Below are positions 45,930 to 53,493 of a DNA stretch of 64,000 nt, one piece after another (the first letter of the stretch is position 1; every line of letters begins with the position of its first letter). The notes beneath the pieces were generated by a model. That model was not told where the DNA came from, made no database searches, and worked only from the letters and a program-made list of their open reading frames with translations. The position numbers and the translations under genes were made by a program. The stretch is from Cupriavidus sp. P-10 (GTDB lineage: Bacteria; Pseudomonadota; Gammaproteobacteria; Burkholderiales; Burkholderiaceae), in contig NZ_AP025170.1 in the NCBI RefSeq assembly GCF_003402535.2, forward strand, positions 3,224,001 to 3,288,000, given 5' to 3'.

Positions 45930-46377
45930 GATTTCCCCCAAATACCTCGTTGGTTTCTTTCTGGCGCGAAACCCTTTGTATTGCACCGCATCATAGACAT
46001 CAACATTTCGGTTATTCCCGGACTGTCCGATTTTCGCGATGTCTTGGCGGAAGGCCTTGAACGCCTTCGCGCATTTTGCGCAACCCACTGTCGTTACAGG
46101 GGTTTTTTCATGCAATACGCGACTCCCTCATTCGCATTCTCAGCGTTGTCGCGCCTTAGAAATCAATATAGTCGCTTCGTTGCAACGCAACATAAACGCA
46201 CCAATTCGAACGTGAATAAAATCACACTAATACGTGATCTGGTGCATACTTAATTCACCAAGTGAGGCAAGGCGCTCATGGCTTTGGCGGGAAAGCAACG
46301 CTGCTCCGCACATGCCCCAAATCAAGGAAGCCGATTGAATCTGGTGCATCCGTGCCGGTTGTACCACTTGGCCGCGC
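45930..46377. promoter_or_regulatory. AT-rich 448-bp intergenic region upstream of the GlxA-type regulator
   Basis: The stretch from about 45945 to 46260 is much richer in A and T than anything else in the window. It must hold the leftward promoter of the regulator. Seen are an inverted repeat CGTTGCAACG (about 46178-46187), the sequence TTCAC...GTGAA-like elements around 46209-46265 and several T-runs. No credible gene is present: the upstream extension of the regulator frame has no family similarity. The low GC makes it a candidate for H-NS-type silencing. Confidence 0.5.
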
Positions 46378-47439
46378 TCACACCACGCCCAGCACTTCGT
46401 GTGCAATCGCCTGGTAGCGCCGCGCCGTATCCTGCAGCGTCAGTCCATCCAGTGGCCGCACGGCCCGCGGCTGCGCCAGTGCGCGCGCCAGCGCCTGCGC
46501 GTAAGCCCCGGCATCCGCGCAATCGACCAGTTGCACCGCATCGTGTCCGCGCGCGAACACAAACGCGGGAATCGCGCTGGCGACAACCGGGATGCCACTG
46601 GCCAGCGCCTCAAGAAAGGCGATGCTGTGCGCTTCCGATGCCGAGGGCATCGCGAATACCGATGCCTGCGCCAGCAGCCCGGGCACGTTGTCAGACGGAC
46701 CGTTGATGCTGACCTTGCTGGCCAGGCCGAGCTGCGCGACCAGCGTCCGCACCTTGCCGTAGTACGCGGCGTCTTCGAACACCCCGTACAGCGCCAGCCG
46801 CGCCTGCGGCACCTGCTGCAGCAGCGCATGGAAGGCGCGCACGGTATGGAGCTGGTTCTTGACCGCGTCGTAGCGGCCTACCTGCAGCAGCAGGGGCGCG
46901 CCTTCCGGCGGCGCGATCGCCGGCAACCCGAAGCGGCTGATATCGACGCCATTGGGAATCACCGTCAGGCGCGGATGCGGGCCGACCTCGGCCAGGTAGT
47001 CGCGCACGTTGCTCTGGGCCACGCCCACCACCGCGCGGGCGCGCCGCGACAGCAGGCGCTCGGTCCAGCGGAACAGGTCGCGCTGGAAGTCATTGACCGC
47101 GGAGTGCATCACGTACACGACCGGCACGCGCGTGGGCAAGGCGCGCGCATAGAATGCCGGGATGGTGGCGTGGGCAAAGACGATGTCCGGCCGCCAGCGG
47201 CGCATCACGCCGTGCAGGGTCCACAGCCGCGCCAGCGGGCGCTGCGCGCGCGGCGGGAAGCTGCACGCCACGCCGGCCGCGGCGAGCTGCGCCCGCAGCG
47301 GCGCGAAGTCATCGTGGGCAGGCATCAGCGCCGCCACGGCCACGGTCTCGCCGCCGCGCTGCTGGTAAAGCGCGAGGTCACGCACCAGGATCTCCGCGCC
47401 CGACATGCGCGGCGACAGCACCAGATGAAGTATGCGCAT
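46378..47439 (-). CDS. Glycosyltransferase, GT4-type
   Basis: A 353-residue GT-B transferase opening MRILHLVLSPRMSGAEILVRD. It contains RLTVIPNGVDISRFGL at the start of the donor half, LLLQVGRYDAVKNQLHTVRAF and FAMPSASEAHSIAFLEALASGIPVVA with the E(x7)E motif. The start at 47439 has GAGGAG upstream and overlaps the flippase stop by one base (TAATG), so the two are coupled. Donor and acceptor unknown. Confidence 0.9.
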   Translation of the reverse strand: MRILHLVLSPRMSGAEILVRDLALYQQRGGETVAVAALMPAHDDFAPLRAQLAAAGVACSFPPRAQRPLARLWTLHGVMRRWRPDIVFAHATIPAFYARALPTRVPVVYVMHSAVNDFQRDLFRWTERLLSRRARAVVGVAQSNVRDYLAEVGPHPRLTVIPNGVDISRFGLPAIAPPEGAPLLLQVGRYDAVKNQLHTVRAFHALLQQVPQARLALYGVFEDAAYYGKVRTLVAQLGLASKVSINGPSDNVPGLLAQASVFAMPSASEAHSIAFLEALASGIPVVASAIPAFVFARGHDAVQLVDCADAGAYAQALARALAQPRAVRPLDGLTLQDTARRYQAIAHEVLGVV

Positions 47440-48689
47440 TACTTGCTCCTCAAAGCGGCGGCCAGCATCCATGCCATGGCGCTGGCCAGTCCCAGGGTCA
47501 TGGACCACGCGATCCCGGTGGCGCCCCACCAGTGCGTGGCCGGCGGCACGCAGACCAGCAGCACGCCCACCTGCACCACCGAGGCATGCGTGGCCACGCG
47601 TGGCGCGCCAATGGCGCGCAGGTATGCCACCAGCAGCGCGATCAGCGCGCCGATGGCCATGTTCAGCGTGAACACCCGGAACAGCGGCACTGCCTCCAGC
47701 CAGCCGGGGCCGAGCAGCAGAAGGAACAGCGGTGCCGCCACCAGGTTGAGCGCCACCACCGCCAGGGCCAGCGCAAGCGCGCCCAGGCCCAGCAGCCGGC
47801 GCAGCAGGCGCGGCGCGCTGCCGTCCTGCTGGCGGTGGCGCGCGGCAAAGGTGGGAAACAGGTATTGCGACATGGCGATGCCGGCGTCGGCCAGCAGCAT
47901 CTGCGCCAGCTTGGATGACATCTGGTACGCGCCCAGCTGCGCCGGCCCCAGCAGCTTGCCGACCATCACCTTGTCGAACTGGTTGAGCAGCAGGTTGACC
48001 ACGCTGGCTGCCCAGATCCAGCGGCTGAAGCCCAGGTAATGGCCGATGCCGGTCCAGCGCAGCCGCAGTGGCGGGCGCGGGCGCATGGTGGCCCAGGTCA
48101 GCACGCTCTTCAGCGTCTCGGCCGCAAGCAGGCCGATCACCACGCTGTAGGCACCGGCGCCGCCGAGCGCACAGCCGACGCTGATGGCGCAATCGGCCAC
48201 CGCCACCGTGATCTCCAGCGCAGCGACCTGCCGGAAATTGCGCTCGCGGGTCACCACGTAATAGGCAGGCGAGGCCATGCCCCGCAGCAAGGGCAGCGCG
48301 GCGGCGAGCTGCAGCAACAGCAGCGCGCCGGCCAGGTGGAACTGCGCTTCCAGCAGCGGCGCCAGTCCGAGCAGCAGCAAGGCCACCAGCGCACCGCGGC
48401 AAACCAGCGCCGACCACACCGCGCCCAGCTCGGCCGGCGCCGGCGCGCGCTGGGCCTGGATGACCGCCTGCGGCAGGCCGGTGTCGCTGAGCGCCTCGGC
48501 AATCGCCACCGCCAGCAGCGCCACGCCGGCCACCCCCAGCGTCTCTGGCCCCAGCAACCGTCCCACTACCAGGAACTTGACCGCGACCATGCCGCGCACC
48601 AGTGCCTGCTGCGCCAGCACCCATACGGCCGAACTGGCGCCGGGCCGCCGGCGCGGCAGCGCCGCCACGAATTTCAGCGTCTTGATCAT
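47439..48689 (-). CDS. Oligosaccharide flippase (Wzx-like)
   Basis: This 416-residue protein has about twelve hydrophobic helices and the polysaccharide biosynthesis/MATE-like N-terminus (VWVLAQQALVRGMVAVKFLVVGRLLGPETLG) of Wzx flippases, which move the lipid-linked repeat unit across the inner membrane. The middle stretch NLLLNQFDKVMVGKLLGPAQLGAYQ is typical for the family. The start at 48689 has GAGG four bases upstream; an ATG 33 bases earlier is less likely. It is divergent from the + strand glycosyltransferase at 48972. Confidence 0.88.
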   Translation of the reverse strand: MIKTLKFVAALPRRRPGASSAVWVLAQQALVRGMVAVKFLVVGRLLGPETLGVAGVALLAVAIAEALSDTGLPQAVIQAQRAPAPAELGAVWSALVCRGALVALLLLGLAPLLEAQFHLAGALLLLQLAAALPLLRGMASPAYYVVTRERNFRQVAALEITVAVADCAISVGCALGGAGAYSVVIGLLAAETLKSVLTWATMRPRPPLRLRWTGIGHYLGFSRWIWAASVVNLLLNQFDKVMVGKLLGPAQLGAYQMSSKLAQMLLADAGIAMSQYLFPTFAARHRQQDGSAPRLLRRLLGLGALALALAVVALNLVAAPLFLLLLGPGWLEAVPLFRVFTLNMAIGALIALLVAYLRAIGAPRVATHASVVQVGVLLVCVPPATHWWGATGIAWSMTLGLASAMAWMLAAALRSK

Positions 48690-48865
48690 GGAGCCTCGTC
48701 CCTGCCATGTACCGGACTCCACTAGAACGCGTCGCGGCCGCGGGCTTCCGCCATCGTCTAGCGCCTATCGGCCAGCCGCGCGTTGCAGGCTTGGGTCCGC
48801 CGGCGGGCGCTCTGCAGAATGGCGCTTGCCGACGCCAGCGCGCTGCTACGGTTGCCTCCATGGAT

Positions 48866-48905
48866 AGCGATTCACAGCGATTCATAGCCATTCACAGCGA
48901 TCCGC
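48866..48905. repeat. 10-bp direct repeats in the divergent wzx / glycosyltransferase promoter region
   Basis: Four consecutive 10-mers: AGCGATTCAC, AGCGATTCAT, AGCCATTCAC and a decayed AGCGATCCGC. The spacing puts each copy on nearly the same face of the helix, which suits cooperative regulator binding. They lie about 65-105 bases before the + strand start. The rest of the 48690-48971 gap shows no gene. Confidence 0.7.
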
Positions 48906-48971
48906 GCACGCCGACATCCACGAACGGCATCGGGCAACGCAGCGCCCGCAGCCGGCCACCAGGGAATGACC

Positions 48972-50162
48972 ATGCCCGATGCCAGCCTCTTCATCATCGA
49001 ACCTGACTTCTCCGGCCACCGCTGGCGCTACGTGGAGTGGGCGCTGCAGGCCTATGCCGAGGCGGGCCGGCATTGCGTGATGGTGACCGACGCCGCCAAC
49101 CTCGGGCATCCGCTGGCACAGGCGCTGCAGTCCGGCCGCCATCCCGGCTGCACGCTGCTGGCACTGCCGCTGCCGCCCGACGCCGGACGCGGCGCCGGGC
49201 GCATCGCCTACGTCCGCTACTGGCGCATCTTCCGGCACCTGTACCGGCAGGCCTGCGCCGCGCACCGCGCAGGGCTGGTGCTGGTTCCCTATGCGGACTA
49301 TTTCCTGTGGGCGCTGCCGCTGCTGGGGTCGCCGTTCGGCGCCACGCCGTGGCTCGGCATCACCATGCGCGCCGGCTTCCACCATCATCGCGTGGGCGTG
49401 CGCGCGCCGCGCCAGCCGCTGGTCAATGCGGTCAAGACCCTGCTCTTTCGCCGCGCGCTGCGCACGCCGGGGCTGAAGACGCTGCTGTCGATCGATCCCA
49501 CCCTGCCCGCCTGGCATGGCGACCGCAGCGGCGCGGCGCTGACCTACCTCGCCGACCCGAGTCCCGACATGACGCCGGCCACGCGGGCGGCGGGACGAGC
49601 CCGGCTCGGGCTGACCCCGGGCAGCGGCCCGGTGCTGCTGGTCTACGGTGCCATCACCGCGCGCAAGGGCATACGCGAACTGGTCTGCGCCCTTGCCACC
49701 CACCGCGCCGCGCCGCGGCTGGTGGTGGCCGGTGCCCAGGACGACGAGATCCGGGCGTGGCTGCCTGCCGCGGCCGCAGGCCTGTCGCCGCCGCCGCTGG
49801 TGCTGGACCGCTTCATCCCGGAGCCAGAGGAAGCGGACCTGTTCTCCGCCTGCGACGCGGTGTGGCTCGGCTACCAGGGCCACTACGGCATGAGCGGCGT
49901 GCTGGTGCAGGCCTACCGCTTCGGCAAGCCAGTGCTGGCCACGGCGGACGGCCTGATCGGCTGGTTCTGCGGCGGCCGCGACCTGGGCCCGGTGATGGAC
50001 GACCTGTCGCCCGTGGCCATCCATCGCGCGCTGGACCAGCTCATGCAACCGCCCTCGCCTTTACCCTCTCCCCGGCCGGCAGGCACCGGCTCGCATGCGC
50101 ACCTGCTGGCGCGCCACACCGTCACCGAATTCAAACTGACGCTGCGCCGCGCGGCGGCATAG
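48972..50162 (+). CDS. Glycosyltransferase family 4 protein
   Basis: A 396-residue protein with a GT-B-type donor half: GPVLLVYGAITARKGIRELVCAL and FSACDAVWLGYQGHYGMSGVLVQAYRFGKPVLAT, where the usual E(x7)E is altered. The N-terminus (PDASLFIIEPDFSGHRWRYVEW) suggests a distinct subgroup. The start at 48972 is preferred over 48966 because AGGGA is then six bases upstream. It leads the + strand arm of the locus, followed by two acyltransferases and a WcaF-like gene. Sugar specificity unknown. Confidence 0.82.
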   Translation: MPDASLFIIEPDFSGHRWRYVEWALQAYAEAGRHCVMVTDAANLGHPLAQALQSGRHPGCTLLALPLPPDAGRGAGRIAYVRYWRIFRHLYRQACAAHRAGLVLVPYADYFLWALPLLGSPFGATPWLGITMRAGFHHHRVGVRAPRQPLVNAVKTLLFRRALRTPGLKTLLSIDPTLPAWHGDRSGAALTYLADPSPDMTPATRAAGRARLGLTPGSGPVLLVYGAITARKGIRELVCALATHRAAPRLVVAGAQDDEIRAWLPAAAAGLSPPPLVLDRFIPEPEEADLFSACDAVWLGYQGHYGMSGVLVQAYRFGKPVLATADGLIGWFCGGRDLGPVMDDLSPVAIHRALDQLMQPPSPLPSPRPAGTGSHAHLLARHTVTEFKLTLRRAAA

Positions 50163-50206
50163 CCGCGGCGGCCCCGCGCGGGCCGCCCAGACCCGAGGAG
50201 CTGACC

Positions 50207-51355
50207 ATGCCACTTCCACCTGCGGCGGGAACACCCGAGCCCGCACGCCTGCGCGAACTCGATTTCATTCGCGGCCTGGCCATCATTGCCGTGATGGGCA
50301 TCCACTTCCATACGGTCAACACCGGCAGCACGCTGGTGTGGCTGCTGGAATATCCGCTGAAGAACTTCGGCCGCGAAGGCGTCACGCTGTTCTTCACGCT
50401 CAGCGGCTTCCTGGTCGGCGGCCTGCTGATGCGCGAGCTGTCCGAGCGCGGCACCATCGACGCGCGCCGCTTCATCATCCGCCGCATGTTCAAGATCTGG
50501 CCCGCCTACTACGCGCTGATCCTGTTCCACGCCATCGTCGGCCGTCACCCGCGCGACAGCTTCCTGCTGCAGAACGTGGTGCACCTGCAGAACTACATGG
50601 GCTCAAGCATTGCGCAGACCTGGAGCCTGGCGGTGGAGGAGCACTTTTACCTGCTGCTGCCGCCGGCCCTGCTGCTGGCGGCGCGCCTGCGCCTGGGGCC
50701 GCGCACGCTCCTGTGCCTGCTCGGCGCCGCCTGCGTGGCGGTGCTGGCCGGACGCACCGTGGCGGTCGGCGCCGGCGAGATCCAGGCGGCCTACGTCTAC
50801 ACGCACTACCGCGTCGACAGCCTGCTGTTCGGCGTGATGCTGGCGATCCTGTACTGGCTCCTTCCCGGCCACTACCGCAAGCTGGCCACGCGGCGCGCCT
50901 GGCTGATGCTCGCGGTGGCCACGCTGCTGGTATGGCTGGTGTTCCTGCAGGACGAGATCACGGTCGAAGAAAGCATCGGCTTCACCATCCAGTCGATCGG
51001 CTTCAGCGCGCTGATCGTGCTGGTGCTGGAACATTCGGGCCGGCTGCGCGACACGCTCCCTTACCGCTGGGTGGCGTGGGTGGGGCTGTATTCCTACGGC
51101 ATCTACCTGTGGCATACCGTCGCGCGCGCGCCCGGCAAGATCTTCATCGACACCGCGCTCGCGCACGGCGCGCCGCCGGTGGCAACGTGGGCGCTGGCCG
51201 TGGTGCTGCAGTTCGTCATCGCCATCTGCGCCGGCTACCTGACCACGCGCGCGGTGGAGTTCCCGTTCCTGCGGCTGCGCGACGCGATCTTCCCCGACCG
51301 TCGCGCGGGCACCGAGCCAACGCCGCCGCGCGGCATGCAGCATCCGCTGCCCTAG
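50207..51355 (+). CDS. Acyltransferase family 3 membrane protein (copy A)
   Basis: A 382-residue membrane acyltransferase with LRELDFIRGLAIIAVMGIHFHT (catalytic-type His), FFTLSGFLVGGLLMREL, RRMFKIWPAYYALILFH and QTWSLAVEEHFYLLLPP. About ten helices follow. It has a GAGGAG site. It is strikingly similar to the protein at 52230-53399 over almost its whole length, including the VESIGFTIQ/EESVGYTIQ region, so the two are paralogues. Likely role: O-acetylation of a sugar in the exopolysaccharide. Confidence 0.9.
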   Translation: MPLPPAAGTPEPARLRELDFIRGLAIIAVMGIHFHTVNTGSTLVWLLEYPLKNFGREGVTLFFTLSGFLVGGLLMRELSERGTIDARRFIIRRMFKIWPAYYALILFHAIVGRHPRDSFLLQNVVHLQNYMGSSIAQTWSLAVEEHFYLLLPPALLLAARLRLGPRTLLCLLGAACVAVLAGRTVAVGAGEIQAAYVYTHYRVDSLLFGVMLAILYWLLPGHYRKLATRRAWLMLAVATLLVWLVFLQDEITVEESIGFTIQSIGFSALIVLVLEHSGRLRDTLPYRWVAWVGLYSYGIYLWHTVARAPGKIFIDTALAHGAPPVATWALAVVLQFVIAICAGYLTTRAVEFPFLRLRDAIFPDRRAGTEPTPPRGMQHPLP

Positions 51356-51568
51356 TGAACATCGCGAACGTAGCAGCCGTGCATCGCCCGCCGGCATGGC
51401 ACTAGTGCGCTGCCGCCAAAAGCTACGCCACGCGTGCCAATCACGCCGCGAGGTGCGTTGCGCCGCGAATGCCGGTCAATAATTTTCTGACGGGAACACA
51501 AGACTCGGCACCGAGACGGCCGCACGCCGGACAGCTCGATCCGGCGGCATATGAACGGGAGATCGAAC
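51356..51568 (+). other. Intergenic spacer, nothing recognised
   Basis: 213 bases between the first acyltransferase and the WcaF-like gene. No gene, hairpin with T-run or clear promoter is seen. Its length suggests a separate promoter for the two downstream genes. Confidence 0.4.
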
Positions 51569-52219
51569 ATGGAAGGCGATGCAATCGCGCACCGGCCGGA
51601 CGGCGCCACCCTGGCGCCTCCGGGCGGCAGCCGCATCATTGCGCTGGACCAGGCCGGCAAGGGCAACTACGAGCGCCGGCGCGGCCGGCTGGTCGAGGCA
51701 CTGTGGTTCGTGCTGGAGGCAGCGGTCATCAACAACAAGCTGGTGCCCTTCTCCGCGGTGCGCGCGGGGCTGTTGCGCCTGTTCGGCGCGCGCATCGGCC
51801 GCGGCTGCCGTCTGATGCATCCGATCCGCGTCAAATATCCCTGGAACCTGGAAGTCGGCGATGCCTGCTGGTTCGGCGTCGATGTCTGGCTGTACAACCA
51901 GGACCGCATCCGCATCGGCTCGCACGTCTGCATCTCGCAGGGCAGCTTCCTCACCACCGGCTCGCACGCGGTCGACGGCAACATGGACCTGCTGGTCGCG
52001 CCGATCGCGATCGAGGACGGCGCGTGGATCACCTCGCGCTGCATCGTGCAGAAAGGCGTCACCATCGGGCGCTCGGCGGTGGTCACGCCGATGTCCGTGG
52101 TGCACCGCTCGCTCGCGCCCGCGGGCATCTACGGCGGCAATCCCTGCCGCTTCATCCGCAACCGCTTCGACGGCACCGGCCCCGAACGCAACGCACCCGA
52201 CGCAGGCAACGCGTCCTGA
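51569..52219 (+). CDS. WcaF-like hexapeptide acetyltransferase
   Basis: This 216-residue protein contains left-handed beta-helix hexapeptide repeats (about residues 90-190): RIGRGCRLMHPIRVKYPWNLEVGDACWFGVDVWLYN split over this span, then RIGSHVCISQGSFL, IEDGAWITSRCIVQKGVTIGRSAVVTPMSVV. The HPIRVKYPWNLEVGD-type stretch and GNPCRFIRNR at the end match colanic acid WcaF-like acetyltransferases. The start at 51569 has GGGAG seven bases upstream; 51551 is a weaker option. It is followed after 10 bp by the second acyltransferase gene. Confidence 0.88.
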   Translation: MEGDAIAHRPDGATLAPPGGSRIIALDQAGKGNYERRRGRLVEALWFVLEAAVINNKLVPFSAVRAGLLRLFGARIGRGCRLMHPIRVKYPWNLEVGDACWFGVDVWLYNQDRIRIGSHVCISQGSFLTTGSHAVDGNMDLLVAPIAIEDGAWITSRCIVQKGVTIGRSAVVTPMSVVHRSLAPAGIYGGNPCRFIRNRFDGTGPERNAPDAGNAS

Positions 52220-52229
52220 GGAGACTGTC

Positions 52230-53399
52230 ATGCGCGACTTGGCACATACGATCAGCGCCGAGCGCGGCCGCTCGATCGAGCTCGATTTCGTGCGCGGCGT
52301 GGCGATCATCATGGTGATGGGCATGCATTTCCACACCGTCACTACCGGCTACCCGCTGCTGGCCATGATCGAGTTCCCGCTCAAGCAGTACGGCCGCGAA
52401 GGCGTGAACCTGTTCTTCACGCTGAGCGGCTTCCTGGTCGGTGGCCTGCTGCTGCGGCAGTATGCGCAAGGCGGGCAGGTTGACGCGGGCCGCTTCATCA
52501 TCCGCCGCATCTTCAAGATCTGGCCGGCGTATTACGCGCTGATCCTGTTCCACGTGCTGGTGGGCCGCCATCCGCCCGGCACCTTCCTCTACCAGAACCT
52601 GACGCACCTGCAGAACTACCTGGGCTCGTCGATCGCGCAGACCTGGAGCCTGGCGGTGGAGGAGCATTTCTACCTGCTGCTGCCCGCGCTGCTGTTGTTG
52701 CTCGGCCGCTGGCACGCCAGCGCCCGCGCCATCCTTTGGACGCTGGGCACGCTGTGCGCGGCGGTGCTGCTGGCGCGCTGCGCGGTAGCGGCAGGCAACC
52801 CGCATGCGGCCGCGTTCTACACGCAATACCGCATCGACAGCCTGCTGATCGGTGTGATGCTGGCCACGGTCTACTGGATGCTGCCCGACGCCTACCAGCG
52901 CCTGGCGCGCAACAAGGCGCTGCTGCTGGCGCTGGTGCTGGGGCTGGTGGCGTGGCTGGGCTGGTTGCAAAAGGCGCTGGCTGCCGAGGAAAGCGTCGGC
53001 TATACGATCCAGGCGATCGGCTTTGTCGCGCTGATCGTGCTGGTGCTGGAATACTCGGCGTCGCTGCGCAATGCGCGCCTCTATCGCGTGGTGGCATGGA
53101 CCGGCGTCTACTCGTATGGCATCTACCTGTGGCATTCGCTGGCGCTTGCGCCCGGTGACTTCTTTATCCGCAAGGCGCTGGCCTTCGGCGCGCCGGTGCC
53201 GCTGGTGTGGGCCGCGGCGCTGGTGCTGCAGTTCGGGCTGGCCATCGGCATCGGCTTCGTGACCACGCGGGCGATCGAGTTTCCGTTCCTGCGGTTGCGC
53301 GATGCGCTGTTCCCGCCGCGGCAGCGCCGCGCGCCGGAAGCGGATGGCGGGACGGTGGAAGGGGCGGCTGCGATGCCGGGCAAGCGGCCGGCTGCCTGA
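52230..53399 (+). CDS. Acyltransferase family 3 membrane protein (copy B)
   Basis: This 389-residue paralogue of the gene at 50207 has the same blocks: IELDFVRGVAIIMVMGMHFHT, FFTLSGFLVGGLLLRQY, RRIFKIWPAYYALILFH and QTWSLAVEEHFYLLLPA. A GAGGAG site lies before the ATG at 52230. Retention of two such similar enzymes around an acetyltransferase suggests two acylation sites or acyl donors. The C-terminal ~25 residues are Arg/Ala-rich and differ from copy A. Confidence 0.9.
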   Translation: MRDLAHTISAERGRSIELDFVRGVAIIMVMGMHFHTVTTGYPLLAMIEFPLKQYGREGVNLFFTLSGFLVGGLLLRQYAQGGQVDAGRFIIRRIFKIWPAYYALILFHVLVGRHPPGTFLYQNLTHLQNYLGSSIAQTWSLAVEEHFYLLLPALLLLLGRWHASARAILWTLGTLCAAVLLARCAVAAGNPHAAAFYTQYRIDSLLIGVMLATVYWMLPDAYQRLARNKALLLALVLGLVAWLGWLQKALAAEESVGYTIQAIGFVALIVLVLEYSASLRNARLYRVVAWTGVYSYGIYLWHSLALAPGDFFIRKALAFGAPVPLVWAAALVLQFGLAIGIGFVTTRAIEFPFLRLRDALFPPRQRRAPEADGGTVEGAAAMPGKRPAA

Positions 53400-53493
53400 G
53401 CAAATCGATCGAGCCAGCCGGTACGAGGGAAAAGACGGGATGGAGGTGGCGCCGGCCGGGCAGCGATTCGTGCGAGCCGGCGCCGAAGGTGGG

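Noticed and set aside
45930..46115. N-terminal extension of the GlxA-type regulator
   Set aside because: The extra 62 residues lie in AT-rich DNA, have no family similarity, and the ATG at 45929 has a good ribosome binding site.
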